From: JACKAF01 sp041391485
GTDB lineage: Bacteria > Bdellovibrionota > FAC87 > UBA2466 > JACKAF01
Assembly: GCA_041391485.1 (NCBI GenBank)
Contig: JAWKNY010000021.1
Coordinates: 5,910-69,909, forward strand
Reading direction: 5' to 3'
DNA length: 64,000 nucleotides
The position numbers and the translations under genes are program-made. Of the stretch, positions 9,266-18,612 are shown piece after piece. Position 1 is the first letter of the stretch. The number at the start of each line of letters is the position of its first letter. The notes below the pieces were generated by a model, which saw only the letters and a list, made by a program, of their open reading frames with translations, did not search any database and was not told the DNA's origin.

Positions 9266-10175
9266 CTATTCCATCATGTTGGAGCGAAGCTGTTTGGCGA
9301 GGCGGGCACCTTCGTTGTACCCAGCCTGAATGGCGGCTCTTTTGGCACCAAAGTCTGTCGGGGGCTTTCTCAGGTAAACGCTGGCCGTATAATGGGCTTC
9401 ACCAAACTCTCGTTGGAGATCCGCTTTGAATTTCGTCAGAAAGATCTGCCTGAAGACGTTTTCGCTGGTGTCCTTCGCGCCGCCTCCACGAAATTGAGGT
9501 AGTCGTCGTACATGTTGACGGCCACGATGATGTCCGCGCCCTGTTTTTTGGCGACGTCCACGTCCAATCCATTCAGAGAGAAACCCACTGGTTCGCACTC
9601 TTTTCAGGAAAGGGGCGAAAAATCCCAGGCAACGAAATGGCTTTCATGAGAGGCGCGCTCCAAGAGCCGGAGTGGTAGACGTCTGTTTTGCCACTCTCCA
9701 GATTGGAAGCCGTCAGGTAGAGCGGAACGCGCGACTGGGCAAGATCATTGATCCGGAAACTCTTCTCGATTCGAGAAGCGATTCTAGAGTGATCCGAGAA
9801 ACCTTTTTTGAAATCAAACAAACCGTCGCTGTAAAAATCACTTTCTTTCAAGCGCATCGCAAACCATTCGAGATCGTGGATGCTTTTCATGAGCCCGTAG
9901 CCGGCGGCGAAGATACTCGGCCACCCAGTCGATATGATGTAGGAAACCTCGATGCCTTCCTCTTTGAGCTTCTTGAGCAGCCCGACAGTAGCAAAGCTAG
10001 CCACGCCAGCGCCGCCAACGACAAGTCCTACCGATTTGCGTTGCTTCGCCGTTTCTGCCTGTGCGGACGGTTCACCGGGCCGCTGCCGAGTGGGCTTTCC
10101 AGCACAGCCCCACAACACAAGCGCGAAGAGTGTTAGGAAGAGCGTCGATAAATCAAATTTCTTTTTAGCGTTCAT
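9266..10175 (-). CDS. Patatin-like lipoprotein, apparently lacking the catalytic dyad (two frameshifts)
   Basis: The N-terminus has a lipoprotein signal ending LVLWGCAG. A patatin fold follows: a glycine-rich loop (VGLVVGGAGVASFATVGLLK) and the strand that should carry GxSxG, which here reads YIISTGWPSIFAAGYG with Gly at the nucleophile position. After RPFPEKSANQWVSL the frame changes near 9580 to NGLDVDVAKKQGAD, the usual post-dyad helix, but the DGG Asp is not visible. A second change near 9480 leads into DTSENVFRQIFLTKF. Each shift is explained by one missing base, giving about 303 residues. It could be a pseudoenzyme or a divergent family member. The start overlaps tlyA by 11 bp. Confidence 0.6.
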
Positions 10176-10920
10176 AATGTATCAGTAGCTCCACATTCCC
10201 GCTTTTCTTTCCCGGTACGGGAGATTTTTGAGGTCCGTTTTTCAACTTCAAACCTAAATTCAACATGAAGGCGTTCAATTCCGCAACCTTTGCCTCGATG
10301 GCGCTTTCGTCCTTCACGAGGCCCCCCTTTTTTACGAACTCGCGTCCTACTTCAAATTGCGGTTTGAAGAGTACGACGAGATCTTTTAGGCCGGGCACCG
10401 CATGGCACACAGGCTCCACAAGGCGCGTCAGGGAGATGAACGACGTATCCATGCACACAAAATCGATTTCGCCTGCTTCAGGGTCTTTTTCCAAAAGCGC
10501 TGTGGGCGTCAGGTAGCGAGCGTTAAAGCGTTCGATCACCACCACCCTTGGGTCCTTGCGCAGCTTGTAATCCAGCTGGCCGTACCCGACATCCAAGGCG
10601 ACAACCCGCTTGGCGCCGCGCTGGAGCAAACAGTCGGTGAAACCTCCGGTGGAGGCACCCACATCGAGACAGGCCCGTTCGCTCACCGCAATCCCAAACC
10701 CATCCAGTGCGGCCTCGAGCTTTTCGCCCGCCCGGCTGACAAAGCGGGGCAAGCGATCTCGGATCTCAACTTCTAGGTCCTCTCTGACTTTTTGGCCGGG
10801 TTTTTCCAGCCTCTGGCTGCCTGACCACACGGATCCGGACAGAATGAGGGCTTGTGCCTGTTCTCGGGAGGGCAAAGCACAACGCTGCTGAAGCAAAATA
10901 TCTAATCTTATTAGAGCCAT
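10165..10920 (-). CDS. tlyA: TlyA family rRNA 2'-O-methyltransferase (hemolysin A family)
   Basis: The 251-residue protein has an N-terminal S4 RNA-binding domain (RLDILLQQRCALPSREQAQ) followed by an FtsJ-type methyltransferase domain with SAM motif I in CLDVGASTGGFTD and the acidic motif VALDVGYGQ. TlyA proteins methylate ribose at cytidines in 16S and/or 23S rRNA and affect capreomycin sensitivity. Which nucleotides are modified here cannot be read from sequence. It is the first gene of a run with the patatin-like and large lipoprotein genes; the first junction is an 11 bp overlap. Confidence 0.88.
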   Translation of the reverse strand: MALIRLDILLQQRCALPSREQAQALILSGSVWSGSQRLEKPGQKVREDLEVEIRDRLPRFVSRAGEKLEAALDGFGIAVSERACLDVGASTGGFTDCLLQRGAKRVVALDVGYGQLDYKLRKDPRVVVIERFNARYLTPTALLEKDPEAGEIDFVCMDTSFISLTRLVEPVCHAVPGLKDLVVLFKPQFEVGREFVKKGGLVKDESAIEAKVAELNAFMLNLGLKLKNGPQKSPVPGKKSGNVELLIHYER

Positions 10921-10950
10921 AGGGGAATAACGCTGCGCAACAAGTGCCCT

Positions 10951-10980
10951 AGAATAACACAGGGCGGTAGGCTAAAGCAA
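10951..10980 (-). promoter_or_regulatory. Putative promoter upstream of tlyA
   Basis: Minus-strand TTGCTT (10975-10980) and TATTCT (10951-10956) are separated by 18 bp, leaving a leader of roughly 25 bases before the tlyA ATG at 10920. No strong Shine-Dalgarno is visible in that leader. Confidence 0.4.
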
Positions 10981-11034
10981 ACCGGCTTGGGAGCGACAGC
11001 CATTTCCGATGCGATTGTGCTATGGTGTCCCCGG

Positions 11035-12165
11035 ATGGTGGACGCAAGCTCAAAAACCAAAGAAGCCCGGTCACGCAATGGGCTCAACCCCTGGGTGATG
11101 TTGCTCATCACGGCTCCGATTCCCCTGCTGCTTTTTGTGCTCTTTGTCTACAAGTGGTACCAGCAAAGCGGTGACTTCGAGCGGATCAAGGGCAAGTTTG
11201 TCCAACGGCAAAACAAAGTTCTGGCCTATGAAGCCATCAGCATCTCGCGCCGGATCAACTCGCTCTTGGAGCAGTCGGTGCGCGATGTCCAAGCGCTGGC
11301 ACTCGTGCCGCCGACGCCGAAGAATTACCTGAAATTTTATCTTTCTCACACGGCCAAGATCACCGAGTACGATCAATCCGAAGATCGGGTGCGTACCCGC
11401 CCTTACCCTATCTACAATGAAATGAGCTTTCTCAATTCCAAGGGTGAGGAAGTGCTGCGACTTGCCTCCGGAAAAATCACACAAAAAGCCCGAAACGTTT
11501 CGAGTTGCAAAACCATCGATCTCTGCGATCGCAAGCTTTGGGAGCAGTCTCTGAAATTACCCGTCGGCGAAGTCCTGGTCGGGGATTTGATGCGTTACTA
11601 CTCGGCGAACGGTGAACCCGAGATTGAGGACGGGGCGACTCTTCAGTTAGCTTACCGAACGGAGAGCGGGGTTCAGATACTGGGAATCGATTACCGTTCG
11701 ATGAAAGAGATTTTGTACCTGCCGCAGTTTCCTTACCAGCCAAAGACGAACTTGTATCAGGCCTATCTCGACGGAAACTATATTTACTATGTCGATGAGA
11801 ACGCACAGTTCATCGCGCACCCAAAGTACTGGCACGTCACGGGCATCGACAAGAATACCGGTGAAAGAGTGCAGCCGGTTGCGGAGGACGGCGACTTGGG
11901 TAAGCGGCCACTTTCAGTGGCAGCGTACCGTGGGGACAAATTGAAAGATTATTTTAATCGTCTCTTGAACGTCTCGTTTGCTCAGCGATCCGTCGACATC
12001 TTTGAAGCGCCCAACCTGACCGGTACCATCCGTGTGCTTTCGGTTTCCCCTATCCTTTTCGACAAGGGGCAGTTCAAGAAGACCGGGGTTTTTGGTCATG
12101 TTCTGACCGGCTGTAACGTGGATTTCTTCACAGAACCCAAAGAAAGGTACCTGCCGTACTATTAG
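11035..12165 (+). CDS. Membrane-anchored periplasmic dCache-like sensor domain without output domain
   Basis: The product (about 376 residues from the ATG at 11035) has a basic N-terminus, one transmembrane segment (LLITAPIPLLLFVLFVYKWY) and a roughly 320-residue extracytoplasmic region resembling a double Cache ligand-sensing domain: ISRRINSLLEQSVRDVQALA helix, YNEMSFLNSKGEEVLRL and GVQILGIDYRSMKEIL strands. Cache domains normally feed a kinase, cyclase or chemoreceptor after a second membrane helix. Here the protein ends with no second helix and no cytoplasmic module. The next gene is convergent dxs, so no partner is adjacent. An upstream TTG (10987) is also possible as start. Confidence 0.65.
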   Translation: MVDASSKTKEARSRNGLNPWVMLLITAPIPLLLFVLFVYKWYQQSGDFERIKGKFVQRQNKVLAYEAISISRRINSLLEQSVRDVQALALVPPTPKNYLKFYLSHTAKITEYDQSEDRVRTRPYPIYNEMSFLNSKGEEVLRLASGKITQKARNVSSCKTIDLCDRKLWEQSLKLPVGEVLVGDLMRYYSANGEPEIEDGATLQLAYRTESGVQILGIDYRSMKEILYLPQFPYQPKTNLYQAYLDGNYIYYVDENAQFIAHPKYWHVTGIDKNTGERVQPVAEDGDLGKRPLSVAAYRGDKLKDYFNRLLNVSFAQRSVDIFEAPNLTGTIRVLSVSPILFDKGQFKKTGVFGHVLTGCNVDFFTEPKERYLPYY

Positions 12166-12184
12166 TTTAGGACTCCAACGCTTG

Positions 12185-14149
12185 TTAGTTGGTTTCGACT
12201 TCGAGTTCGCCTTCGCGAGATCGGTGAAAAAGGGTTTCAACGGCGGACATTTCGTCCAGACTTTGTAGTCGAGCGAGGGCTTGTCGGGCAATTCCCGCTC
12301 CGTCAATTCCGTAACGTTCCCGTTGTTCGGCTTGTGTGGCGTGTTCCACCGGCGAGTCGGGCATTCCGAGCACTAAGGTGGGAGTCCGCAGCTGTTTTTG
12401 CGACATGAACTCCAGTACCGCGGATCCAAATCCGCCGACGACCGTATTCTCTTCAATGGTGACAACGAGGCGGGAGGCCGGAATCCAATCGCTCAAAAGC
12501 TTCTCGTCCAGCGGTTTCACAAAACGGGCGTTGATTACCGCAACGCTGTAGCCCTCTTCTTTCAAACGATCCGCGGCTTCAAGTGCCGATTGGACCGAGT
12601 AGCCAATCGCAACAAGGGTAACGTCCACCGCGTCGCCGGTCGCCTGAATTAGCTCACCCTCACCAATCTTCAACGGGCGAATCTCCGCTTCCTGGGGAAC
12701 GCCCACCACCGGCCCACGCGGGTAACGAATGGCGGTGGGAGCTTTGTCATAGCGAATGGCCGTCAATAGCATGCGGCGCAGTTCGTTTTCATCCTTGGGT
12801 GCCATCACCACGAAGTTTGGTACGGATCGGAGATAAGAAAGATCGTAGGCGCCTTGGTGTGTGGCGCCATCGGCACCCACCATTCCGGCGCGGTCCAAAC
12901 AAAAAATCACGGGCAGATTCTGAATGCCGACATCATGGATGACCTGATCGAAAGCTCGTTGCAGGAACGTCGAGTAAATTGCGGTGACCGGACGCATGCC
13001 CTCAGTGGCTAGCCCGGCGGCGAAAAGCACGGCGTGCGCTTCGGCGATACCCACATCATAACAACGATCCGGAAATTCCTTTTGGAATTTCACGAGTCCG
13101 GTGCCACTCGGCATCGCGGCGGTAATTCCCAAGATGCGTTCATCCTCTCTCGCCAATTCAATCAGCGTGTCGGCAAAAACATCTTGATAGTTGTCGACCT
13201 TCTTGGGTTTAGACTGAATCCCGTCGCAGATCTTAAACGCACCCACACCGTGGTACTTTACCGGATTGTCTTCAGCGAGCTTGTAACCGCGTCCCTTGGT
13301 AGTGAGGGCGTGAACAAGATACGGCCCACCCTCAGGTCCGGCGTTTTTTACAAAATTGAGCGTATCCAGGATTTCAAAAATATCGTGTCCGTTAATGGGT
13401 CCAAGGTAACGGAAGCCAAAACATTCAAACAGCATTCCCGGAGTAAAAAAGCTTTTTACGGATCCGCGCACGCGTTTGGCAATTTCTTGTACGGGCAATC
13501 CATGTTCGGAAATGGCTGCCAGGATACCTACGAGATCCTTGCGCAGTTTGTTGTAGCCGGGATTGGTTACCGTGCGGTTGATGAACTGGGAGAGCGCCCC
13601 GACGTTCGGATCAATGGACATCTCGTTGTCGTTGAATAGAAAAAGCAGATTCTTTGCAGGGATGTGACCGGCGTTGTTCATCGCCTCGTAGACGAGTCCC
13701 CCAGTGAGCGAACCGTCGCCCACCACCGCGATGGACATGTGCGGATCTTTCTTGAGTCGCATCGCCTCTGCCATGCCGAGCGCCGAGGAGAGCGCTGTGC
13801 TGGCGTGTCCCGCGCCAAAATGATCGTAAGGGCTTTCACTGCGTGCCGTGAAACCAGCCAATCCGTCTTTTTGTCGAATGGTGTGAAACTGATCCCGGCG
13901 TCCCGTTAGGATCTTGTGCGGGTAACTTTGGTGACCGACATCCCAAACGATCTTGTCCTGAGGCGTATCGAAAACGTAGTGTAGAGCGACGGTCAGCTCC
14001 ACGGCCCCCAAGTTGGAAGCAAAATGTCCACCCTGTTGTGAAACCGTATCCAGAATAAAGTTGCGCACTTCCTCTACAACCTGAGGGAGCTGACCGGTGT
14101 TCAATTTACGCAGGTCTTCGGGTGAGTTGATCTTTGATAAAAGTTCCAC
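12185..14149 (-). CDS. dxs: 1-deoxy-D-xylulose-5-phosphate synthase
   Basis: Thiamine-diphosphate enzyme condensing pyruvate and glyceraldehyde 3-phosphate, the first step of the MEP isoprenoid pathway. Seen: WDVGHQSYPHKILTGR, the ThDP motif GDGSLTGG followed by the NN pair, the catalytic Glu region in YDVGIAEAHAVLFAAG, and a transketolase C-terminal domain. A TTG at 14182 opens the frame, but the GTG at 14149 gives MELLSKINSPEDLRKL, the usual Dxs beginning, and lies directly after the ispA stop. The length is then 654 residues. Coupling to ispA joins precursor supply with prenyl chain synthesis. Confidence 0.95.
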   Translation of the reverse strand: MELLSKINSPEDLRKLNTGQLPQVVEEVRNFILDTVSQQGGHFASNLGAVELTVALHYVFDTPQDKIVWDVGHQSYPHKILTGRRDQFHTIRQKDGLAGFTARSESPYDHFGAGHASTALSSALGMAEAMRLKKDPHMSIAVVGDGSLTGGLVYEAMNNAGHIPAKNLLFLFNDNEMSIDPNVGALSQFINRTVTNPGYNKLRKDLVGILAAISEHGLPVQEIAKRVRGSVKSFFTPGMLFECFGFRYLGPINGHDIFEILDTLNFVKNAGPEGGPYLVHALTTKGRGYKLAEDNPVKYHGVGAFKICDGIQSKPKKVDNYQDVFADTLIELAREDERILGITAAMPSGTGLVKFQKEFPDRCYDVGIAEAHAVLFAAGLATEGMRPVTAIYSTFLQRAFDQVIHDVGIQNLPVIFCLDRAGMVGADGATHQGAYDLSYLRSVPNFVVMAPKDENELRRMLLTAIRYDKAPTAIRYPRGPVVGVPQEAEIRPLKIGEGELIQATGDAVDVTLVAIGYSVQSALEAADRLKEEGYSVAVINARFVKPLDEKLLSDWIPASRLVVTIEENTVVGGFGSAVLEFMSQKQLRTPTLVLGMPDSPVEHATQAEQRERYGIDGAGIARQALARLQSLDEMSAVETLFHRSREGELEVETN

Positions 14150-14150
14150 T

Positions 14151-15035
14151 TTAACTTTTTCTGGTTCGGATAAATTCCGCAATATCTATTAATGTCTGGC
14201 CTTTCTTTTCGTCAATGCACGATATGGCAGAGTCAATAAGGCCGTTCAGTCGATCGCGGATTTCCCCCGGTGCTGTTAGTTGCGTGTAATTGGGCTTGGG
14301 CTTCTTGCGTGGCCCTCTTGAATAGCGAAAGTTTGCTTCCGAATCCAGAATATCGTCCGAAATCTGGAACGCCAGGCCCAACGCTTTTCCGTAGCGCCTC
14401 AGGTTGAGCTTGGTTTCTTCGTCGGTCTCTACCAAGCAAGTGGGAATCATCACCGAAGCCAAAATCAGTGCGCCCGTCTTGTGGATGTGAATGAATTCGA
14501 GTTCGGGAAGGCTGTCGATTAGCTCCGCGCCTTTGGTAACATCCAAGAACTGTCCGCCCACCATTCCTCGCACACCCGAGTAGCAAGAGAGGGTGGCGAC
14601 ACAATTCAAAACCTGCTCGGCCGTGAACTCGTTGTCTCGGAGGTCCAACATCGTGGTGAAGGCCTCGGTCAATAGAGCATCGCCGGCAAGAATGGCGACG
14701 GCTTCTCCAAATTTCTTGTGATTGGAAGGTTTTCCCCGGCGTGTATCGTCGTCGTCCAACGCCGGAAGGTCATCGTGGATCAAAGAATAAGTGTGAATGT
14801 ACTCGAGGGCACACGCCGCGGGTAGCACCCGTTTGGCCGGCAGTCCCAAGTACTCGGCCACGGTCACCATCAACATGGGGCGGAGACGTTTCCCGCCGCC
14901 CTGGATGCTGTAACGCATCGCCTCGACCATGGGGCGAAGCTGTTTTGAGATCGACTGCTCAAAACGATCAAGACACGAGTCGATGTACTGGCTGATTAGC
15001 TGTACACGTTCTTCACTAAAGGCTTCCCAGCCCAC
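14151..15035 (-). CDS. ispA: Polyprenyl (farnesyl/geranylgeranyl) diphosphate synthase
   Basis: Head-to-tail prenyltransferase that builds FPP or GGPP from IPP and DMAPP. The first aspartate-rich motif is in HDDLPALDDDDTRRG and the second is DDILD, with GGGKRLRPMLM and GGQFLDVTKG at expected positions. Length is about 294 residues, normal for IspA. The start is ambiguous: the GTG at 15035 has a GGAG element 6 bases upstream, while in-frame ATG (15041) and TTG (15047) also exist. The region after DDILD, rich in K and P, differs from the usual lysine loop but keeps the frame. It lies between xseB and dxs, a common bacterial order. Confidence 0.9.
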   Translation of the reverse strand: MGWEAFSEERVQLISQYIDSCLDRFEQSISKQLRPMVEAMRYSIQGGGKRLRPMLMVTVAEYLGLPAKRVLPAACALEYIHTYSLIHDDLPALDDDDTRRGKPSNHKKFGEAVAILAGDALLTEAFTTMLDLRDNEFTAEQVLNCVATLSCYSGVRGMVGGQFLDVTKGAELIDSLPELEFIHIHKTGALILASVMIPTCLVETDEETKLNLRRYGKALGLAFQISDDILDSEANFRYSRGPRKKPKPNYTQLTAPGEIRDRLNGLIDSAISCIDEKKGQTLIDIAEFIRTRKS

Positions 15036-15131
15036 CGGCATCTCCAAGTGCGTGGTTTTTGTTGAGTCCCCCCCATGGGATAGAACCGTAATTTAACGAA
15101 CATACGTGATGACAAAGATCAGTGTCAAACT

Positions 15132-15371
15132 CTACTGGGCTTCAAAAGGCTCGGTGGCTAGTCCAGTTTCGGGAGTGCCGAGGACTTTCTCGACCCGCTT
15201 TTCCACGGCTTCCAAGCGTTCGAGGCACTCGCGCGAAAAAGCGACGCCCTTTTCGAAGGCCTTGAGCTGCTCTTCCAACGGGACATCTCCCTTTTCGAGC
15301 ACGCCTACCGTTTTTTCCAGGTCGGCCAGGGCTGTTTCAAAGCTACGAGTTTTTGTTGTCTTGGACGCCAT
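15132..15371 (-). CDS. xseB: Exodeoxyribonuclease VII small subunit
   Basis: Small helical subunit of exonuclease VII, which degrades single-stranded DNA. The 79-residue protein has the standard XseB pattern SFETALADLEKTVGVLEKGD followed by PLEEQLKAFEKGVAFSRECL. Its position upstream of ispA and dxs is a classic arrangement. The large subunit xseA is not in this window. Confidence 0.92.
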   Translation of the reverse strand: MASKTTKTRSFETALADLEKTVGVLEKGDVPLEEQLKAFEKGVAFSRECLERLEAVEKRVEKVLGTPETGLATEPFEAQ

Positions 15372-15511
15372 CGAGCAACCATAGGAGCGGCAGTACGGGC
15401 GGTCAAGCAGAGACGCGGGTGCATCGAAGCCGTCGAAATTGCTTTAATACTTGCCCCAGGCCACTAACTTAGCTACATATTCTAATGATGGGTGCTTTGA
15501 TGGGGGGTGTC

Positions 15512-16699
15512 ATGCAGCCTGTTTTTAGATCCAATAATCGTAGATTTTTTCTAGTCGCAGTCGTTTTTCTTTCCTTACTTGGGTTTGTGAACTGCACCAA
15601 GAAGGGAGAAACCGGGGCCTCGGCTCAGGCCGATCTCGAGGCGCTGCTGCTCGGTGAGTTTGGTACTATGACGGGGCCGGAGAGCACATTCGGGATTTCC
15701 ACGCACCGTGGGATCATGATGGCCGTGGAAGAGGCCAATGCCGCGGGCGGCATCAAAGGCAAACCCATTAAGGTAATCAGCCTGGATGATCAGGGGCGTT
15801 CCGACGAAGCGGTGACGGCTGTCACGAAGCTGGTTACCCAGGAAAACGTTCAGCTCATCTTAGGGGAAGTGGCCAGCTCCCGTTCGATCGCGGCCGCTCC
15901 GGTGGCCCAGAAATACAAAGTGCCGATGATCAGCCCCTCCAGCACGAACCCTCGTGTAACCCAGGTAGGCGATTTTATCTTCCGCGTTTGTTTTATTGAT
16001 CCCTTCCAAGGCAAGGTGATGGCCAAGTTTGCAGCACAGAACTTGAAGATGAAGACGGCTGCCATCCTTCGTGACATCAAGAGCGATTACAGCGTAGGAC
16101 TTGCAGACTTCTTTGCAGAAGATTTCCAAAAAATGGGCGGAAAAATCATCAGTGATCTTTCCTATTCCTCCGGAGATGCGGATTTCAAGGCACAGCTCAC
16201 GGCTATCAAGCTGAAAAAACCCGACGTTCTTTTCATTCCGGGCTATTACACGGAAGTCGGCCTCATCGCTCGCCAGGCGCGTGAATTGAATTACGCCGGC
16301 GTGTTGATGGGTGGTGACGGATGGGACAGCGCGAAGCTGACCGAAATCGGCGGCAAAGCGGTCGTGGGTGGCTACTTTAGCTCGCACTACTCTCCCAAGA
16401 GCGACAAGCCCGTCGTGCAAAACTTTGTTTCGAAGTACAAAGAAAAATACAACGGGGAAGTGCCGAACGGTCTAGCGGCGATGGGCTACGATGCCGCTCG
16501 TGTCGCGATCGCAGCGGCACTCAGCTCCCCCACCTTGGCTCCTACCGACTTGCGCGACGCTGTCGCCAAGACGAAGGAATTCGAAGGGGTGACCGGAGTG
16601 ATCTCGCTCAACGATGAGCGCAACGCGGTAAAGCCCGCGGTTGTGCTCAAGGTGATGGCGAGCAATGACTATGAATACGTAACCACCGTAAACCCCTAA
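15512..16699 (+). CDS. livK: Branched-chain amino acid ABC transporter substrate-binding lipoprotein
   Basis: Periplasmic binding protein of the Leu/Ile/Val type. A hydrophobic signal ends in LLGFVNC, a lipobox with an unusual Asn before the Cys. The mature part has the type I binding fold: GTMTGPESTFG, EANAAGGIKGKPI, SRSIAAAPVAQKYKVP and PSSTNPRVT (ligand loop). About 395 residues from the ATG at 15512, chosen because GGGGGGTG lies just before it; ATGs at 15485 and 15488 are alternatives. It is the first gene of a five-gene liv operon. The exact ligand cannot be inferred with certainty. Confidence 0.9.
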   Translation: MQPVFRSNNRRFFLVAVVFLSLLGFVNCTKKGETGASAQADLEALLLGEFGTMTGPESTFGISTHRGIMMAVEEANAAGGIKGKPIKVISLDDQGRSDEAVTAVTKLVTQENVQLILGEVASSRSIAAAPVAQKYKVPMISPSSTNPRVTQVGDFIFRVCFIDPFQGKVMAKFAAQNLKMKTAAILRDIKSDYSVGLADFFAEDFQKMGGKIISDLSYSSGDADFKAQLTAIKLKKPDVLFIPGYYTEVGLIARQARELNYAGVLMGGDGWDSAKLTEIGGKAVVGGYFSSHYSPKSDKPVVQNFVSKYKEKYNGEVPNGLAAMGYDAARVAIAAALSSPTLAPTDLRDAVAKTKEFEGVTGVISLNDERNAVKPAVVLKVMASNDYEYVTTVNP

Positions 16700-16706
16700 G
16701 GTTACG

Positions 16707-17606
16707 TTGCAAGCGCTTATTCAAAATCTGGTCAATGGTCTGGCTCAAGGGAGCGTCTACGCACTCGTGGCGCTCGGGTACACCATGGTGTACGGAGTCT
16801 TGCAGTTCATCAACTTCGCGCACGCCGAAATCTTCATGCTGGGAGCTTTTGGCGGGATCTTTGTCGCCGGCTGGCTAACAAACGGGGAAGGTTCATTTCT
16901 TTCGTTGGTGCTAGTCACTTTTGGTTCGATGGCGTTCTGTACAGGGGTGGGGCTTGCCGTCGAGCGCATCGCGTACCGGCCTCTGCGCCACGCGCCCCGG
17001 CTGAACGTGCTCATCACGGCCATCGGTGTTTCACTGCTGCTTCAAAACCTCGGCATACTTATTTTTGGTGCAGACCCTCGGGTTTTTCCGGCAGTCATCC
17101 CCACCAAAGCCTTGTTTGATTCGCAGAACTTGGTGATCAACAACATTCAGATCCTGGTGATCGGTACCTCTGCGGCGCTGATGCTCGGTTTGCATTGGCT
17201 CGTTCGGCACACCAAGCTTGGAATGGCGATGCGGGCGGTGAGCTTTGACATCGAAACGGCGAGCCTGATGGGTATTCCCATTGATCGCGTGATTGCTTTT
17301 ACCTTCGCCATAGGCTCGGCGCTCGCCGGCTGTGCGGCTGTTCTCTACGGCCTGACGTATCCCAAAGTCGATCCTCTGATGGGTGTCATCATCGGCATCA
17401 AGGCGTTTGTTGCTGCCGTGTTTGGGGGAATCGGAAGTTTTGTGGGGGCGGCGGTAGGCGGGATCTTGATGGGATTGGCGGAGACCCTGGTTGTCTACTA
17501 CGTCTCTTCGAGTTTTAGGGACGCTCTTGCGTTCGGATTGCTGATTGTGATCTTGCTGGTGAAACCCACAGGCCTATTCGGTTCGATGGCAAAAGAGAAG
17601 GTATGA
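16707..17606 (+). CDS. livH: Branched-chain amino acid ABC transporter permease LivH
   Basis: Inner-membrane permease with about eight hydrophobic segments, 299 residues. It begins MQALIQNLVNGLAQGSVYAL and contains ALGYTMVYGVLQFINFAHAE and FGGIGSFVGAAVGG, typical of LivH. The start is TTG with AAGG 5 bases upstream. Its stop overlaps the livM start in an ATGA arrangement, showing translational coupling within livKHMGF. Confidence 0.94.
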   Translation: MQALIQNLVNGLAQGSVYALVALGYTMVYGVLQFINFAHAEIFMLGAFGGIFVAGWLTNGEGSFLSLVLVTFGSMAFCTGVGLAVERIAYRPLRHAPRLNVLITAIGVSLLLQNLGILIFGADPRVFPAVIPTKALFDSQNLVINNIQILVIGTSAALMLGLHWLVRHTKLGMAMRAVSFDIETASLMGIPIDRVIAFTFAIGSALAGCAAVLYGLTYPKVDPLMGVIIGIKAFVAAVFGGIGSFVGAAVGGILMGLAETLVVYYVSSSFRDALAFGLLIVILLVKPTGLFGSMAKEKV

Positions 17607-18612
17607 TGGCGGACACGCACAGTTTGTTTTTCGGCGATGAAGATGGACTGAAAACGCCGTGGCAAATTCTGGGCTTTGCTCTGCTCGTGCTTGTCCTCAT
17701 GGGTGTTAGCACCCTTGTGGAAAACAACATTAACCCTTACGTTCAACGCATCATCGTCAACTGTGGTATCGGAATTATTCTGGGGCTGAGTCTGAACCTG
17801 GTAAACGGTTGCGCCGGCCAGTTTTCCTTGGGCCACGCGGGCTTTATGGCGGTGGGCGCCTATATCAGTGCTTATCTAACGACGGTACTGATGCCGTTCG
17901 GCGGATTCTTCCAGACGGAGCTTGGAGTCGGTGTTGCGGTGGTAGCCGGCGGGCTTGCGGCTGCGGTGTCCGGCTATGTGGTTGGCTTGCCGTCTCTGCG
18001 TTTACGCGGGGATTACTCTGGCCATCGTTACGTTGGGCTTTGGCGAAATCATTCGCATCGTATTTCTGAATATCAGCGCTGTCGGTGGGCCGCGCGGTCT
18101 GCCCGGGATTCCACTGGCTTCGAATTTTTCTGGGTCTACCTGTGGGCGATAATAACCTTTGCGATCATCTACCGGCTCATCCACTCCTCTGCCGGGCGAG
18201 CCATCCTCTCCATCCGAGAAGATGAGATCTCGTCTCAGTCCATGGGGGTGAATGTTTCGCACTACAAAGTCGTGGCTTTTGTGGTGAGCGCTTTTTTGCG
18301 GGTGTCGCGGGCGGGTTGTTCGCTCACTATCAAGGGTTTATCGATCCGAACACTTTTAACTTCAATCGTTCGGTTGAAGTCGTCATCATGGTCGTGATTG
18401 GCGGGATGGGGAGCCTTTCGGGAGCGGTGATCGGTGCCATACTTGTTACGATGTTACCCGAGCTGCTTCGCTTCTTTGCGCAGTACCGGATGGTGATCTT
18501 TTCGGGGCTTCTGGTACTCGTCATGTTGTTGCGTCCCATGGGGATTTTCGGGCGGCACGAACTTTGGGAAGCGTCCTGGTTTCCGAACCTCAAAAGGAAG
18601 CCGAAACCATGA
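17603..18612 (+). CDS. livM: Branched-chain amino acid ABC transporter permease LivM (three indels)
   Basis: The second permease subunit, about 336 residues once reading frames are joined. Frame one gives LNLVNGCAGQFSLGHAGFMA and GLPSLRLRGDY. At about 18017 one extra base shifts the reading to LAIVTLGFGEIIRIVFLN. Near 18125-18129 (five T) a missing T returns to FFWVYLWAIITFAIIYRL. At 18292-18297 (six T) another missing T leads to AGVAGGLFAHYQGFIDPN and VIGGMGSLSGAVIGA to the end. The order of conserved LivM motifs is complete, so sequence error is more likely than a dead gene. ATGA overlaps join it to livH and livG. Confidence 0.88.
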
